Shown: positions 30,865 to 37,610 of the stretch, one piece after another
Position numbering within the stretch: position 1 is the stretch's first letter
Layout: each line of letters opens with the position of its first letter
Assembly: GCA_017625435.1 (NCBI GenBank)
Contig: JAGAKX010000028.1
Coordinates: forward strand, 1-38,439
Reading direction: 5' to 3'
DNA from: Clostridia bacterium
GTDB lineage: Bacteria; Bacillota; Clostridia; Oscillospirales; Acutalibacteraceae
DNA: 38,439 nt
Program-made: the position numbers and the translations under genes
The notes under the pieces: generated by a model
The model's input: only the letters and a program-made list of their open reading frames with translations
The model's database searches: none
Told to the model about the DNA's origin: nothing

Positions 30865-31599
30865 ATGAGAAAAAGCAAAGCATACATATTCAGTCTTATC
30901 GCAACAGGTGTTTTCGCTTCTATTCTAATTCTTTATATTTTTATTTGCCTTATATGCAGTTATATTCCGTCCTTGATTCTTATATCAATTCCGGTTACAG
31001 CAATTCTTCTTTCTTTACCAATGGTGTTAATAAAAAAGCTTCACGGTGCTATCAGAGTTATTCTATCTTCGTTTCTTCTAATTTTAACTTTAGTATCATT
31101 TGCTTTTCTGGGCTTTTGGGGACCGACTGTTGAATTCAGGTCTTTTGATAATGCAAAGGAAATCAACGAATATTACAATAAAAACGATAATATTAATGAT
31201 GACTTTGATTTTGAAAAATTCGGTGAATACAAAAATATATCAAATTATAAATATCATTCAATGGCAATTTTTTCACAAGAAGCATATACAACCATATTGA
31301 AGTATAATGAAAATGAGTTTGAAGCAGAAAAAAGCAAGATAGAAAGCAGTTACAAGTTTTACAGCACGCCTATTGAAAACGAGGAAGCTGAACCTATATT
31401 CTCGTATGAAGGTTTTTCTTTTAGAGTTGAGATAAGCGATTGGTATCCAAAAGAAATGAATCTAGTGGGTATAAATGAAGCAACCAACGAAATAGCTTTC
31501 ATCACTTTTTATGATTACGACCTCGATACAATAGATGATTATGAAGAGTTTTTAGAGTATTATTGTGGTTGGCGATATGTTATAAAAGAGAGAAATTGA
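30865..31599 (+). CDS. Membrane protein of unknown function
   Basis: 244 residues. Three hydrophobic segments at about 8-32, 33-55 and 65-85, then an acidic soluble domain (D-N-I-N-D-D-F-D-F-E) rich in Tyr, Glu and Asn. AAGGAGGG precedes ATG 30865. First gene of a run of five to six closely spaced genes (gaps of 25, then under 20 bases, then overlaps). No motif of a known family is visible. Codon use is AT-rich compared with the 4-24 kb region. Confidence 0.7.
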   Translation: MRKSKAYIFSLIATGVFASILILYIFICLICSYIPSLILISIPVTAILLSLPMVLIKKLHGAIRVILSSFLLILTLVSFAFLGFWGPTVEFRSFDNAKEINEYYNKNDNINDDFDFEKFGEYKNISNYKYHSMAIFSQEAYTTILKYNENEFEAEKSKIESSYKFYSTPIENEEAEPIFSYEGFSFRVEISDWYPKEMNLVGINEATNEIAFITFYDYDLDTIDDYEEFLEYYCGWRYVIKERN

Positions 31600-31624
31600 T
31601 TTAACAGGCACAGAGGATACACAT

Positions 31625-32695
31625 ATGTATGTAACATTTAAAAACAATAGTACAAGCGAAAAAATGATTGTTACCGTAGAAAAGCAACACCATGTTATAC
31701 CCCCCGAAACTTCTATGGATGTGTTTTGCGGCAGTAACACAGTTATTTTTGAAGCGCAGACCTCTTCCTTTGACGAGCTTAAGGGTATGATTGGTGAACT
31801 TGATGAAGAAATGACAAGTTATAAGTTAAAGGATAAGATTCTTGCATGGTTCACTAAAAAGTTTGCTGAAAAGCTTCCTTCTGCAGCACTTGATACATCT
31901 GTAAAATATGAAGCAAGCTTTAACGGACAATCTGCGGTCATAGACCTATATGAGGGTATCTATTCCGTATGTGACGGTAAATTTGCCGATGCTCTTGATA
32001 TAATTCCTATAGGCTTTTTCTTTTCACGTGCAGAAGTGGAAAACGGTGCAATAAAGGTTGTTGATGCTGATGCTGTAAACCGTAAAAGCTATCTGAAGCT
32101 TATGAGAAATATTCTTCTCTTTATGCATTGGGGGCTTATATTTATTGACCTGTTTTTGTTTATTCCAACATATCTTATGGTGAAATTCTTTTCCTCTCAC
32201 TTTTATATAAGACATCTATTCAGCAGTCTTTACTGCAAACCATATACCGAAAGAGCAAGTGTATTGTACAAAAAGGAGCAATCCTATGAAAAAGAGGATG
32301 AGAAAAAAGGATGCCTCAGAGGAGTTATAAAAGGGCTTATTGTACTTATTGTTTTAGGCGGTATCTACTTCTGGGCTATAACAAGTGAACCCGATGTTAT
32401 AATAAGCGAAGATTTCAATTCTGTAGTCTGCTTTGAAGAAACATTTATAAAAATCAGCAGTGGTTTGCCCTCAAATACAAAAAATGTATTTTTAGAGGAC
32501 TACGCTGCTTACTATCCTCTTTCTGATGGCGGATACGATATGGATAATTATTACTGCTACATATATGAAACTCCCGACGGCACACGGTATATGTGGCTAA
32601 AAGATAACTGTACAAACAAAGAAAACAAAAATAAAGACTATGAAGATTACGAAAATCCGTTAGTCTATAAATCTGTCGGAGAAACCAAAGACTGA
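31625..32695 (+). CDS. Membrane protein of unknown function
   Basis: 356 residues: a soluble N-terminal half (about 1-155), paired hydrophobic segments at about 160-190, a Cys/Lys linker, another hydrophobic segment near 235-252, and an acidic, Tyr-rich C-terminal domain. The N-terminal 50 residues look like a small beta domain (Y-V-T-F-K-N-N-S-T). GAGGATACACAT precedes ATG 31625. The same overall plan (membrane helices, then an acidic Tyr-rich domain) occurs in its upstream neighbour. Family not recognised. Confidence 0.65.
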   Translation: MYVTFKNNSTSEKMIVTVEKQHHVIPPETSMDVFCGSNTVIFEAQTSSFDELKGMIGELDEEMTSYKLKDKILAWFTKKFAEKLPSAALDTSVKYEASFNGQSAVIDLYEGIYSVCDGKFADALDIIPIGFFFSRAEVENGAIKVVDADAVNRKSYLKLMRNILLFMHWGLIFIDLFLFIPTYLMVKFFSSHFYIRHLFSSLYCKPYTERASVLYKKEQSYEKEDEKKGCLRGVIKGLIVLIVLGGIYFWAITSEPDVIISEDFNSVVCFEETFIKISSGLPSNTKNVFLEDYAAYYPLSDGGYDMDNYYCYIYETPDGTRYMWLKDNCTNKENKNKDYEDYENPLVYKSVGETKD

Positions 32696-32716
32696 TTTCT
32701 CAGTAGGTGTTTGAAT

Positions 32717-33250
32717 TTGAAGAAAAAAGTTTTGATTTTTATATTCATATTTTGTGTTATATTTTCGGTCGGTTCAATAATTTACGATAAAATAGCAGAC
32801 AATGAATTAACTTTTGAAGAAAAAGTTTTAGAGATAATGAATTATGACGAGTTTTCCGGTACTCAGAATGTTGATGATATCGTTCTTATAACAGAAGTTG
32901 ACGGTGGTTATTTTTGTGTAGGAACCGCATCAGTAGAAGAAACTGCTCATTTTGTATTTGTCAAAGAAGAAAACGGAAAATTAGAGTTTGGCGGTAAAAG
33001 TTTTTCGAGTTTACCGATGATAGTCAATAACGAAGATCCAACCAGCTTTTTAAGAACAAGCATATTAAACTTTAGTGAAAAAGATTATTATTACGGCTGC
33101 TATCAACATAAACATGATGTGCATTTAATTATTAACGGGGCTGATGCTAAAATACAGAGTTTCAATCTAAGGTATAACAATAAAGATTATACTATGGATT
33201 TTTGGCTTGTATGCTCTGAAAATGAACCTATTGTTACTTTGGAGGAATGA
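32717..33250 (+). CDS. Membrane-anchored small protein of unknown function
   Basis: 177 residues from TTG 32717 (AGG at 32705-32707 is 9 bases upstream; a TTG at 32711 is closer and less likely). One N-terminal membrane helix (K-K-K-V-L-I-F-I-F-I-F-C), then an extracytoplasmic domain of about 145 residues with beta-type pattern and conserved-looking G-G-Y-F-C-V-G. The stop overlaps the next ATG. Not recognised. Confidence 0.6.
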   Translation: MKKKVLIFIFIFCVIFSVGSIIYDKIADNELTFEEKVLEIMNYDEFSGTQNVDDIVLITEVDGGYFCVGTASVEETAHFVFVKEENGKLEFGGKSFSSLPMIVNNEDPTSFLRTSILNFSEKDYYYGCYQHKHDVHLIINGADAKIQSFNLRYNNKDYTMDFWLVCSENEPIVTLEE

Positions 33251-33675
33251 CAAATATGTTTTTTGATTTATTCAGACGAAAGAAAAATAAAGATATAGAA
33301 AATGTAGTTTTATCCAAAGCCGATAAAAAATGGAACAGACTGTGGGATTTATGGGCAGAGGGAGAAATTGAATCTCCATACAACGAACTTATGACATATC
33401 AGAGCGAAGTCAACAATGGCGGTCATCATCAGTATTTCCTTAACACCGAAAATAATGGTGATGTTCGTAAGGATATTAAAGCTTTATGTGCTATTCTTCC
33501 AGATGTTCTCAAAGATAATATTCAAACAGCATTTAAGTCATATGTTGAATTAGAACAGGATAAAAACATTGACACTAACGAAGAAATATTAGAAAAATGC
33601 GATGATGTTTTCTGGGAGAATGAGGAAATGATAAACAGCATTTTGGAGAGTTATTGTAAGAAAATTGAAATATGA
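33247..33675 (+). CDS. DUF4375-like protein
   Basis: 142 residues, soluble. The segment Y-Q-S-E-V-N-N-G-G-H-H-Q-Y-F-L-N is the hallmark of the DMP19/DUF4375 family (Y-x-x-E-V-x-N-G-G-x-x-Q-x-F-x-N). The function of that family is unknown; members recur in accessory gene clusters of Firmicutes and other bacteria. ATG 33247 overlaps the previous stop (ATGA) but is only two bases from GGAGG; ATG 33256 is the other candidate. It overlaps the following gene by 4 bases. Confidence 0.75.
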   Translation: MTNMFFDLFRRKKNKDIENVVLSKADKKWNRLWDLWAEGEIESPYNELMTYQSEVNNGGHHQYFLNTENNGDVRKDIKALCAILPDVLKDNIQTAFKSYVELEQDKNIDTNEEILEKCDDVFWENEEMINSILESYCKKIEI

Positions 33676-34094
33676 GAGAAGAAAAAATAATTAACAAACG
33701 AATATTAGGCTTCATTATTTGTTTATTTATAATGCTTAGTTTTTCATTGTTTTGGTTTATGTGGGATGAAGTAGTATTAGCAATAGTTTGTGTTATAATT
33801 TCGCTTTTACAAATTCCTTTTATTATCATAACACCTCATTGTTATATATTTTCTGAAGAATGCCTGACTATAAAATATTGCTTCGGACTACAGGAAAATA
33901 TTCCGTGGCAATATGTAAGAGCAATTGTGAAAAGTCACGAAAATGCGTTTAAGTATACTCCACTTGATACATATAAAATTTTTTATTACTGTGAAGAAAA
34001 ATTGCCATTTTTTATGCAGGGTGTTGTTAGTAAAAACAAAAAGACAACCGCATTTATTAAAAAATATTGTAAGAAAGATTTAATCGATTCTTAA
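33672..34094 (+). CDS. Small membrane protein, PH-like domain possible
   Basis: 140 residues. Two hydrophobic helices (about 12-30 and 33-53) are followed by a soluble part with strand pattern L-T-I-K-Y-C-F-G-L-Q-E-N-I-P-W-Q-Y-V-R, reminiscent of bacterial PH-like (bPH) membrane proteins. ATG overlaps the DUF4375 stop. Not confidently recognised. Confidence 0.6.
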   Translation: MREEKIINKRILGFIICLFIMLSFSLFWFMWDEVVLAIVCVIISLLQIPFIIITPHCYIFSEECLTIKYCFGLQENIPWQYVRAIVKSHENAFKYTPLDTYKIFYYCEEKLPFFMQGVVSKNKKTTAFIKKYCKKDLIDS

Positions 34095-34164
34095 CTGTAA
34101 TAGTGAACTTATACGGTTTACTGCTTTTACTATCTTGAAAAGTTATTTGAAAGTGAATGATAAC

Positions 34165-35025
34165 ATGAAACCAAAAATTGATTTGCAAAATCCGATAATA
34201 AAGGAAGCAATGAGCATATATCAAACTAATGTGATAAATGCGCTTAATGCCGAGCAAACAGTAGAAAAAGCTGTTGTACCAATATATCATATATCAGATA
34301 AAAAATTTAAGCTTGAACAAATTGCATCAGGGGTAATTATAAATATAAAAGATGAATATTTTATTCTCAGTGCTTCACATGTTTTTGACCAAATAGGAAA
34401 CTATGCTATATGTATAGGTGTAGAGCATGGAAAGGAAGTTATTCAGTTGCCAGGGGAACGCTTTAGCAGTCCTAAAGGTGCATCTGGAACACACAACGAT
34501 GATGTGATTGATGCCTCTGCATATCATATAACAGGTGATGTACCTGAATCAATTAAAAAATTATCTATAACTATGGATGTTTTTGATACAGAAAAAAGTG
34601 AAAATAATATAAATATAGTTTATCTCGCCTCTGGATTTAGAGTGAAGAAATCTAATACAAAAGGCAATGCTATTTATTCAAAAAAAGAAGCTTTTCCCTC
34701 ATGTGAAATAACTGATAAAAATTATGAAATTCTTAATTTAGATTCAAATATGTATGTTATACTTAATTTTGAAGAGCAAATGCTCGTTGAAGGAAAATGG
34801 CAACTATCTCCAACTCCAAAAGGATTTAGTGGTGGGGCGATTATAAAAGTCATTCCTGCTGAAACGGAAACCGGTGTTGTATATAAACAGAAATTAACAG
34901 GAATTATTATAGAACATAGAAAGAAAAACAAGCGAAAAAATATTGATGGAGTACTAATCGGTACACGTATAAATGTACATTTAGCAGCTATCGAAAAATT
35001 TCTTCCTGAACTATTTGCAGAATAA
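34165..35025 (+). CDS. Trypsin-like serine protease, cytoplasmic
   Basis: 286 residues without signal peptide or membrane helix. The catalytic pattern of a chymotrypsin-fold protease is visible: His in L-S-A-S-H-V-F-D, Asp in N-D-D-V-I-D-A-S-A-Y, and Ser in P-K-G-F-S-G-G-A-I (nucleophile G-F-S-G-G). The upstream TTG start at 34135 lacks a ribosome site; ATG 34165 is chosen, with weak support (AAAGTGA). It is the last gene of the AT-rich cluster, 70 bases after its neighbour. Proteases of this kind without export signals are often effectors or regulators in accessory loci, which is only suggestive here. Confidence 0.78.
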   Translation: MKPKIDLQNPIIKEAMSIYQTNVINALNAEQTVEKAVVPIYHISDKKFKLEQIASGVIINIKDEYFILSASHVFDQIGNYAICIGVEHGKEVIQLPGERFSSPKGASGTHNDDVIDASAYHITGDVPESIKKLSITMDVFDTEKSENNINIVYLASGFRVKKSNTKGNAIYSKKEAFPSCEITDKNYEILNLDSNMYVILNFEEQMLVEGKWQLSPTPKGFSGGAIIKVIPAETETGVVYKQKLTGIIIEHRKKNKRKNIDGVLIGTRINVHLAAIEKFLPELFAE

Positions 35026-35076
35026 AATAATTATAATACATTTCCGCCAACACGAACTTCAATTTCCAAAACCATA

Positions 35077-35105
35077 TTGACAATCATACATTCGTTCTGT
35101 ATAAT
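35077..35105 (+). promoter_or_regulatory. Sigma-A promoter in the ORF-less region (unit 1)
   Basis: TTGACA (35077-35082), 17-bp spacer, TATAAT (35100-35105), perfect boxes, with no plausible ORF downstream. Confidence 0.8.
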
Positions 35106-35111
35106 GATGTC

Positions 35112-35225
35112 ACAAATTAAATATTAACTTTGTAGCGCGTAAGCGGAGCAATTTATATTGACTACCCAAGCACCGTATGAAGATAAGAACAGAGGCAATC
35201 TGTACTTATTTCAGCGGTGTTTTTT
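35112..35225 (+). ncRNA. Candidate structured RNA, unit 1
   Basis: From the promoter at 35077 a transcript of about 115 bases would end in a hairpin: outer stem CACCG (35171-35175) / CGGTG (35215-35219), inner 10-bp stem with one mismatch (35183-35192 with 35200-35209), then T6. No start codon with a ribosome site lies inside. It could be a small RNA or an orphaned leader. Confidence 0.5.
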
Positions 35226-35250
35226 GTTTGTCTTGCGTGATACCGACGGT

Positions 35251-35292
35251 AAAAGTCCTTTCCTCTGTTCATCGGAGGTGAGGACTTTTTTT
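35251..35292 (+). terminator. Strong hairpin terminator
   Basis: A 9-bp stem AAAAGTCCT / AGGACTTTT (35251-35259, 35281-35289) with an inner CCTC/GAGG stem and a T-run, T7 in all (35286-35292). A second terminator 30 bases after that of unit 1. Confidence 0.8.
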
Positions 35293-35302
35293 GCTTTTAT
35301 GC

Positions 35303-35520
35303 ACCTTGAAAATTTAATGACCGTCTGAAAGTGATACGACTTTGCAAAGACCGTGGGGTCCCCGAAAAGCATTTGCTTTTTGGGGAGAGGAGGAGCAACG
35401 AAGTGAAAGAGCTTTTCGTGTTTACACGGAAACGATTGATACGGAGTTTGTGACGACGAGAGCGAGGCAACGCTGCGGTGCGATTCCGGAGCAGGAACTA
35501 TTTCAGGTGAAACGGCAAGA
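35303..35520. repeat. Repeat copy A (split by about 110 bases)
   Basis: Bases 35303-35346 and 35460-35519 match copy B at 35904-36015 with few mismatches (shared TGACCGTC-x-GAAAGTGATA, GAGCGAGGCAACGCTGCGG and GCAGGAACTATTTC). Copy A carries an extra segment 35347-35459, beginning around a GC-rich hairpin (GGTCCCC ... GGGGAG). Confidence 0.75.
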
Positions 35521-35536
35521 AATTTGCAGAAAATTA

Positions 35537-35565
35537 TTGACAAAAGAACAAATGTTCTATATAAT
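35537..35565 (+). promoter_or_regulatory. Promoter with LexA-type box (unit 2)
   Basis: TTGACA (35537-35542), 17-bp spacer, TATAAT (35560-35565). Inside the spacer is AGAACAAATGTTCT (35545-35558), matching the Gram-positive LexA box CGAACRNRYGTTYC except for the outermost bases. A repressor there would block the promoter, so SOS control is expected. Confidence 0.75.
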
Positions 35566-35571
35566 GATAAA

Positions 35572-35809
35572 TTGGTAAATAATGTATTTACTATAAAACT
35601 TAATATCAACTGTAACACATATTATTTTACTTATTGGCTTTATGCCAACACATATTATCTGACCGAAAAAGTACAGTCCGATACTCGGTCAGTAACATAC
35701 GGACAATCAGAGCTTAAATTTTAAGCCGTTACATAGTTTCAGTGCAAACTGTGCGAGAGGATGAAATGTCTTCCCGCTATTTGCGCTGTCTATGTGACGG
35801 CTTTTTTGT
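35572..35809 (+). ncRNA. Candidate SOS-controlled structured RNA, unit 2
   Basis: The transcript from the LexA-type promoter has no convincing ORF. It contains small hairpins (TTGGC/GCCAA near 35636-35650; CTGACCG/CGGTCAG near 35660-35694). It ends in a very long hairpin: stems of 14 bp (35723-35736 with 35790-35803, one wobble), 9 bp (35740-35748 with 35780-35788) and about 10 bp (35753-35762 with 35768-35777), closed by GAAAT and followed by T-run. It could be a small RNA, or the orphaned leader of a lost SOS gene. Confidence 0.5.
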
Positions 35810-35903
35810 TGTGCAAAATCAACGAAAATAAAAAAGTTTTAAAATTTGCTTTCGTTTTTGCCTTTCTAAACCCTTACCCCTTGAGGGATGTTTTCTCTCG
35901 TGT

Positions 35904-36015
35904 ACCTTGACAACTGAATGACCGTCCGAAAGTGATATGACTTTGCGATGATATGAGCGAGGCAACGCTGCGGTGAGATTCCGGGGCAGGAACTATTTCG
36001 GATGAAACGGCAAAA
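35904..36015. repeat. Repeat copy B
   Basis: A 112-bp uninterrupted version of the repeat at 35303-35520. Flanks 35812-35903 and 36016-36080 are AT-rich with no feature I can name. Confidence 0.75.
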
Positions 36016-36080
36016 AGAAGCTTTTATTATGGAACATTTTCATAGTGCTTATTCCCATTACTTTAAGGGGCGGTTTTGAG

Positions 36081-36111
36081 AAAATAAAACTGCCCTCACG
36101 CTGAGAGCAGT
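36081..36111 (-). terminator. Terminator of the alpha/beta hydrolase gene
   Basis: ACTGC-x-CTC / GAG-x-GCAGT (36089-36111); on the minus strand it is followed by TTTATTTT. It lies 15 bases after the stop. Confidence 0.75.
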
Positions 36112-36125
36112 ATAATCACCTAGTT

Positions 36126-37184
36126 TCAGGAATTAAAATTTAATGTTTGTTTGAACATCCATTCTGTCCACGGTTCATTTTTATAAAAATGCGTACTCAT
36201 ACCATGACCGTATTTATCCCATCGACTGTATTTTACGTCAGCAGAGACATCAATCAACCGTTTGTAACATTCGTCATCAGGGGCAATATTAACCGTTTTA
36301 TCATCAGAAGAATGTGCAATCCAAATTGGTGTGTTTTTTATTAAAGTAAAATCATAGTTTTCATAATCAACGAAACATCCCATAACAGGAACAGCACAAG
36401 CATAATACCCTGGATATTTTGTAATAGAATTCCACACACAAATTCCGCCAAAGGATACACCTGTAATGTAAATTCTGTTAGCATCTGCTGAAAACTCTTT
36501 TACAACAAATTCAGATAACTGTTTTATTGTATCTATATAATTATACGGTTTGCTCGACCCTGAAGGGTTCGGAAAAGGTGCTTGAGGAATTAAAATTGAG
36601 CAGTCATAATTTTTTATCTTCTTCCAAATACTGTGTGTTTTAAAACTAAAATATGGTTTAATATTATCAAGACCTAAATCTCCGCCGCCGTGAAAGAAAA
36701 TCATTAAGGGACTGTTTGCTTTCCCTATTTTTAATCTGAAAGAACAGGTCATTCCATTTTCTTTGCTGATAAATTCATATCTTTTAAACTTCCCGAAACT
36801 TAATTTTTCGGTTATGTGTGTTTCATTACTTTTTCTTAAATATTTTTTCAACAAATCACTGTGTTTTTTTACTTGCCTAATACTTTTAAACCAGTATAAT
36901 CTTTGCTCCCAAAGATGAAAAGAAGATTTCTTATCAATTCTTTCTATGCAATCACTGCCTATGCGATAAAAGTAATTATCATCACCAACAACATGCCAAG
37001 AATTATAATATCGCTCATATACTTCAGTTTTTATTACTGTTTTATATGCATCCCAAATAGTAAATAAATCAGCATCTGTAAATTCAATGATGATATAATA
37101 CCCCGATATATTTTTAATAATAAAATTTTCTAAAGGTGCTTTATCCAATAAATGATCGTATAAAATAATATCCCTAAACTTCAT
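36126..37184 (-). CDS. Alpha/beta hydrolase (esterase/prolyl-oligopeptidase-like)
   Basis: 352 residues. The N-terminal 140 residues are a separate domain rich in aromatic and charged residues, not recognised. The C-terminal half is an alpha/beta hydrolase: oxyanion-type F-F-H-G-G-G near 172, nucleophile in G-V-S-F-G-G near 241, acid in H-S-S-D-D-K near 290, and His in Y-G-H-G-M-S near 327. No signal peptide, so cytoplasmic. The start is ATG 37184 with GGTGAT upstream, preferred over ATG 37199. It is transcribed alone and stands between the repeat region and the MobV element. Substrate unknown. Confidence 0.82.
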   Translation of the reverse strand: MKFRDIILYDHLLDKAPLENFIIKNISGYYIIIEFTDADLFTIWDAYKTVIKTEVYERYYNSWHVVGDDNYFYRIGSDCIERIDKKSSFHLWEQRLYWFKSIRQVKKHSDLLKKYLRKSNETHITEKLSFGKFKRYEFISKENGMTCSFRLKIGKANSPLMIFFHGGGDLGLDNIKPYFSFKTHSIWKKIKNYDCSILIPQAPFPNPSGSSKPYNYIDTIKQLSEFVVKEFSADANRIYITGVSFGGICVWNSITKYPGYYACAVPVMGCFVDYENYDFTLIKNTPIWIAHSSDDKTVNIAPDDECYKRLIDVSADVKYSRWDKYGHGMSTHFYKNEPWTEWMFKQTLNFNS

Positions 37185-37238
37185 TTTATCACCGCTCATA
37201 AGATTCTTTATAACATTTCTAGAATAAATATTAAAATA

Positions 37239-37268
37239 ATTATATCACACTCCAACCACACAATTCAA
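37239..37268 (-). promoter_or_regulatory. Promoter of the hydrolase gene
   Basis: On the minus strand TTGAAT (37263-37268), 18-bp spacer, TATAAT (37239-37244), 55 bases upstream of the start codon. Confidence 0.7.
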
Positions 37269-37279
37269 TATATGTTCCG

Positions 37280-37310
37280 ACACTTGTTACAACAGTAGCA
37301 AGTGTTTTTT
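37280..37310 (+). terminator. Hairpin with T-run near the element boundary
   Basis: A 7-bp stem ACACTTG / CAAGTGT (37280-37286, 37299-37305) with T6 after it. No plus-strand gene ends nearby. It may mark the junction with the MobV element; 37311-37430 shows no other feature. Confidence 0.5.
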
Positions 37311-37435
37311 ATATATCAAAAAATCAAATTCCGATATATGAATACTGTGTTAGATTTTTGTTACTTGATAACTGCCCCCACAAAAGCATCTCGGTATTAA
37401 GGATACTACAGCCAGCCTACATAGCGAAGCTCGTC

Positions 37436-37570
37436 TGCGGTACATACCGCAACTAAAGTTTGTCGCTCCCTTGATAAGCGAGAAACTTTAGTTTATGAGC
37501 CTCGCAGAGCCCACTGACATCTTTGTAAGGTGAACCCTTGAAAGTGTCATAGTGGGTTACGTACTTTGAA
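37436..37570 (+). other. Origin of transfer (oriT) of MobV type
   Basis: Upstream of the relaxase. Hairpin TGCGGT/ACCGCA (37436-37451); long hairpin AACTAAAGTTT...AAACTTTAGTT with inner TCGCT/AGCGA (37451-37493); then an imperfect inverted repeat from CCCACT (37510-37515) to AGTGGG (37551-37556). The end, CATAGTGGG-TTACGTACTTTG, resembles the pMV158-family nick site TAGTGTG/TTA, predicting a nick between 37556 and 37557. Confidence 0.75.
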
Positions 37571-37610
37571 AAAAGTGCGGAACAAAAAATGAAGAAAGGA
37601 GGTAAAACCT

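Noticed and set aside
35342..35578. 78-codon plus-strand ORF
   Set aside because: It begins inside the repeat with no ribosome site and overlaps the LexA-type promoter; composition does not look coding.
35211..35618. 135-codon minus-strand ORF in the ORF-less region
   Set aside because: It crosses a terminator hairpin, repeat copy A and the LexA-type promoter, and no ribosome site precedes it.
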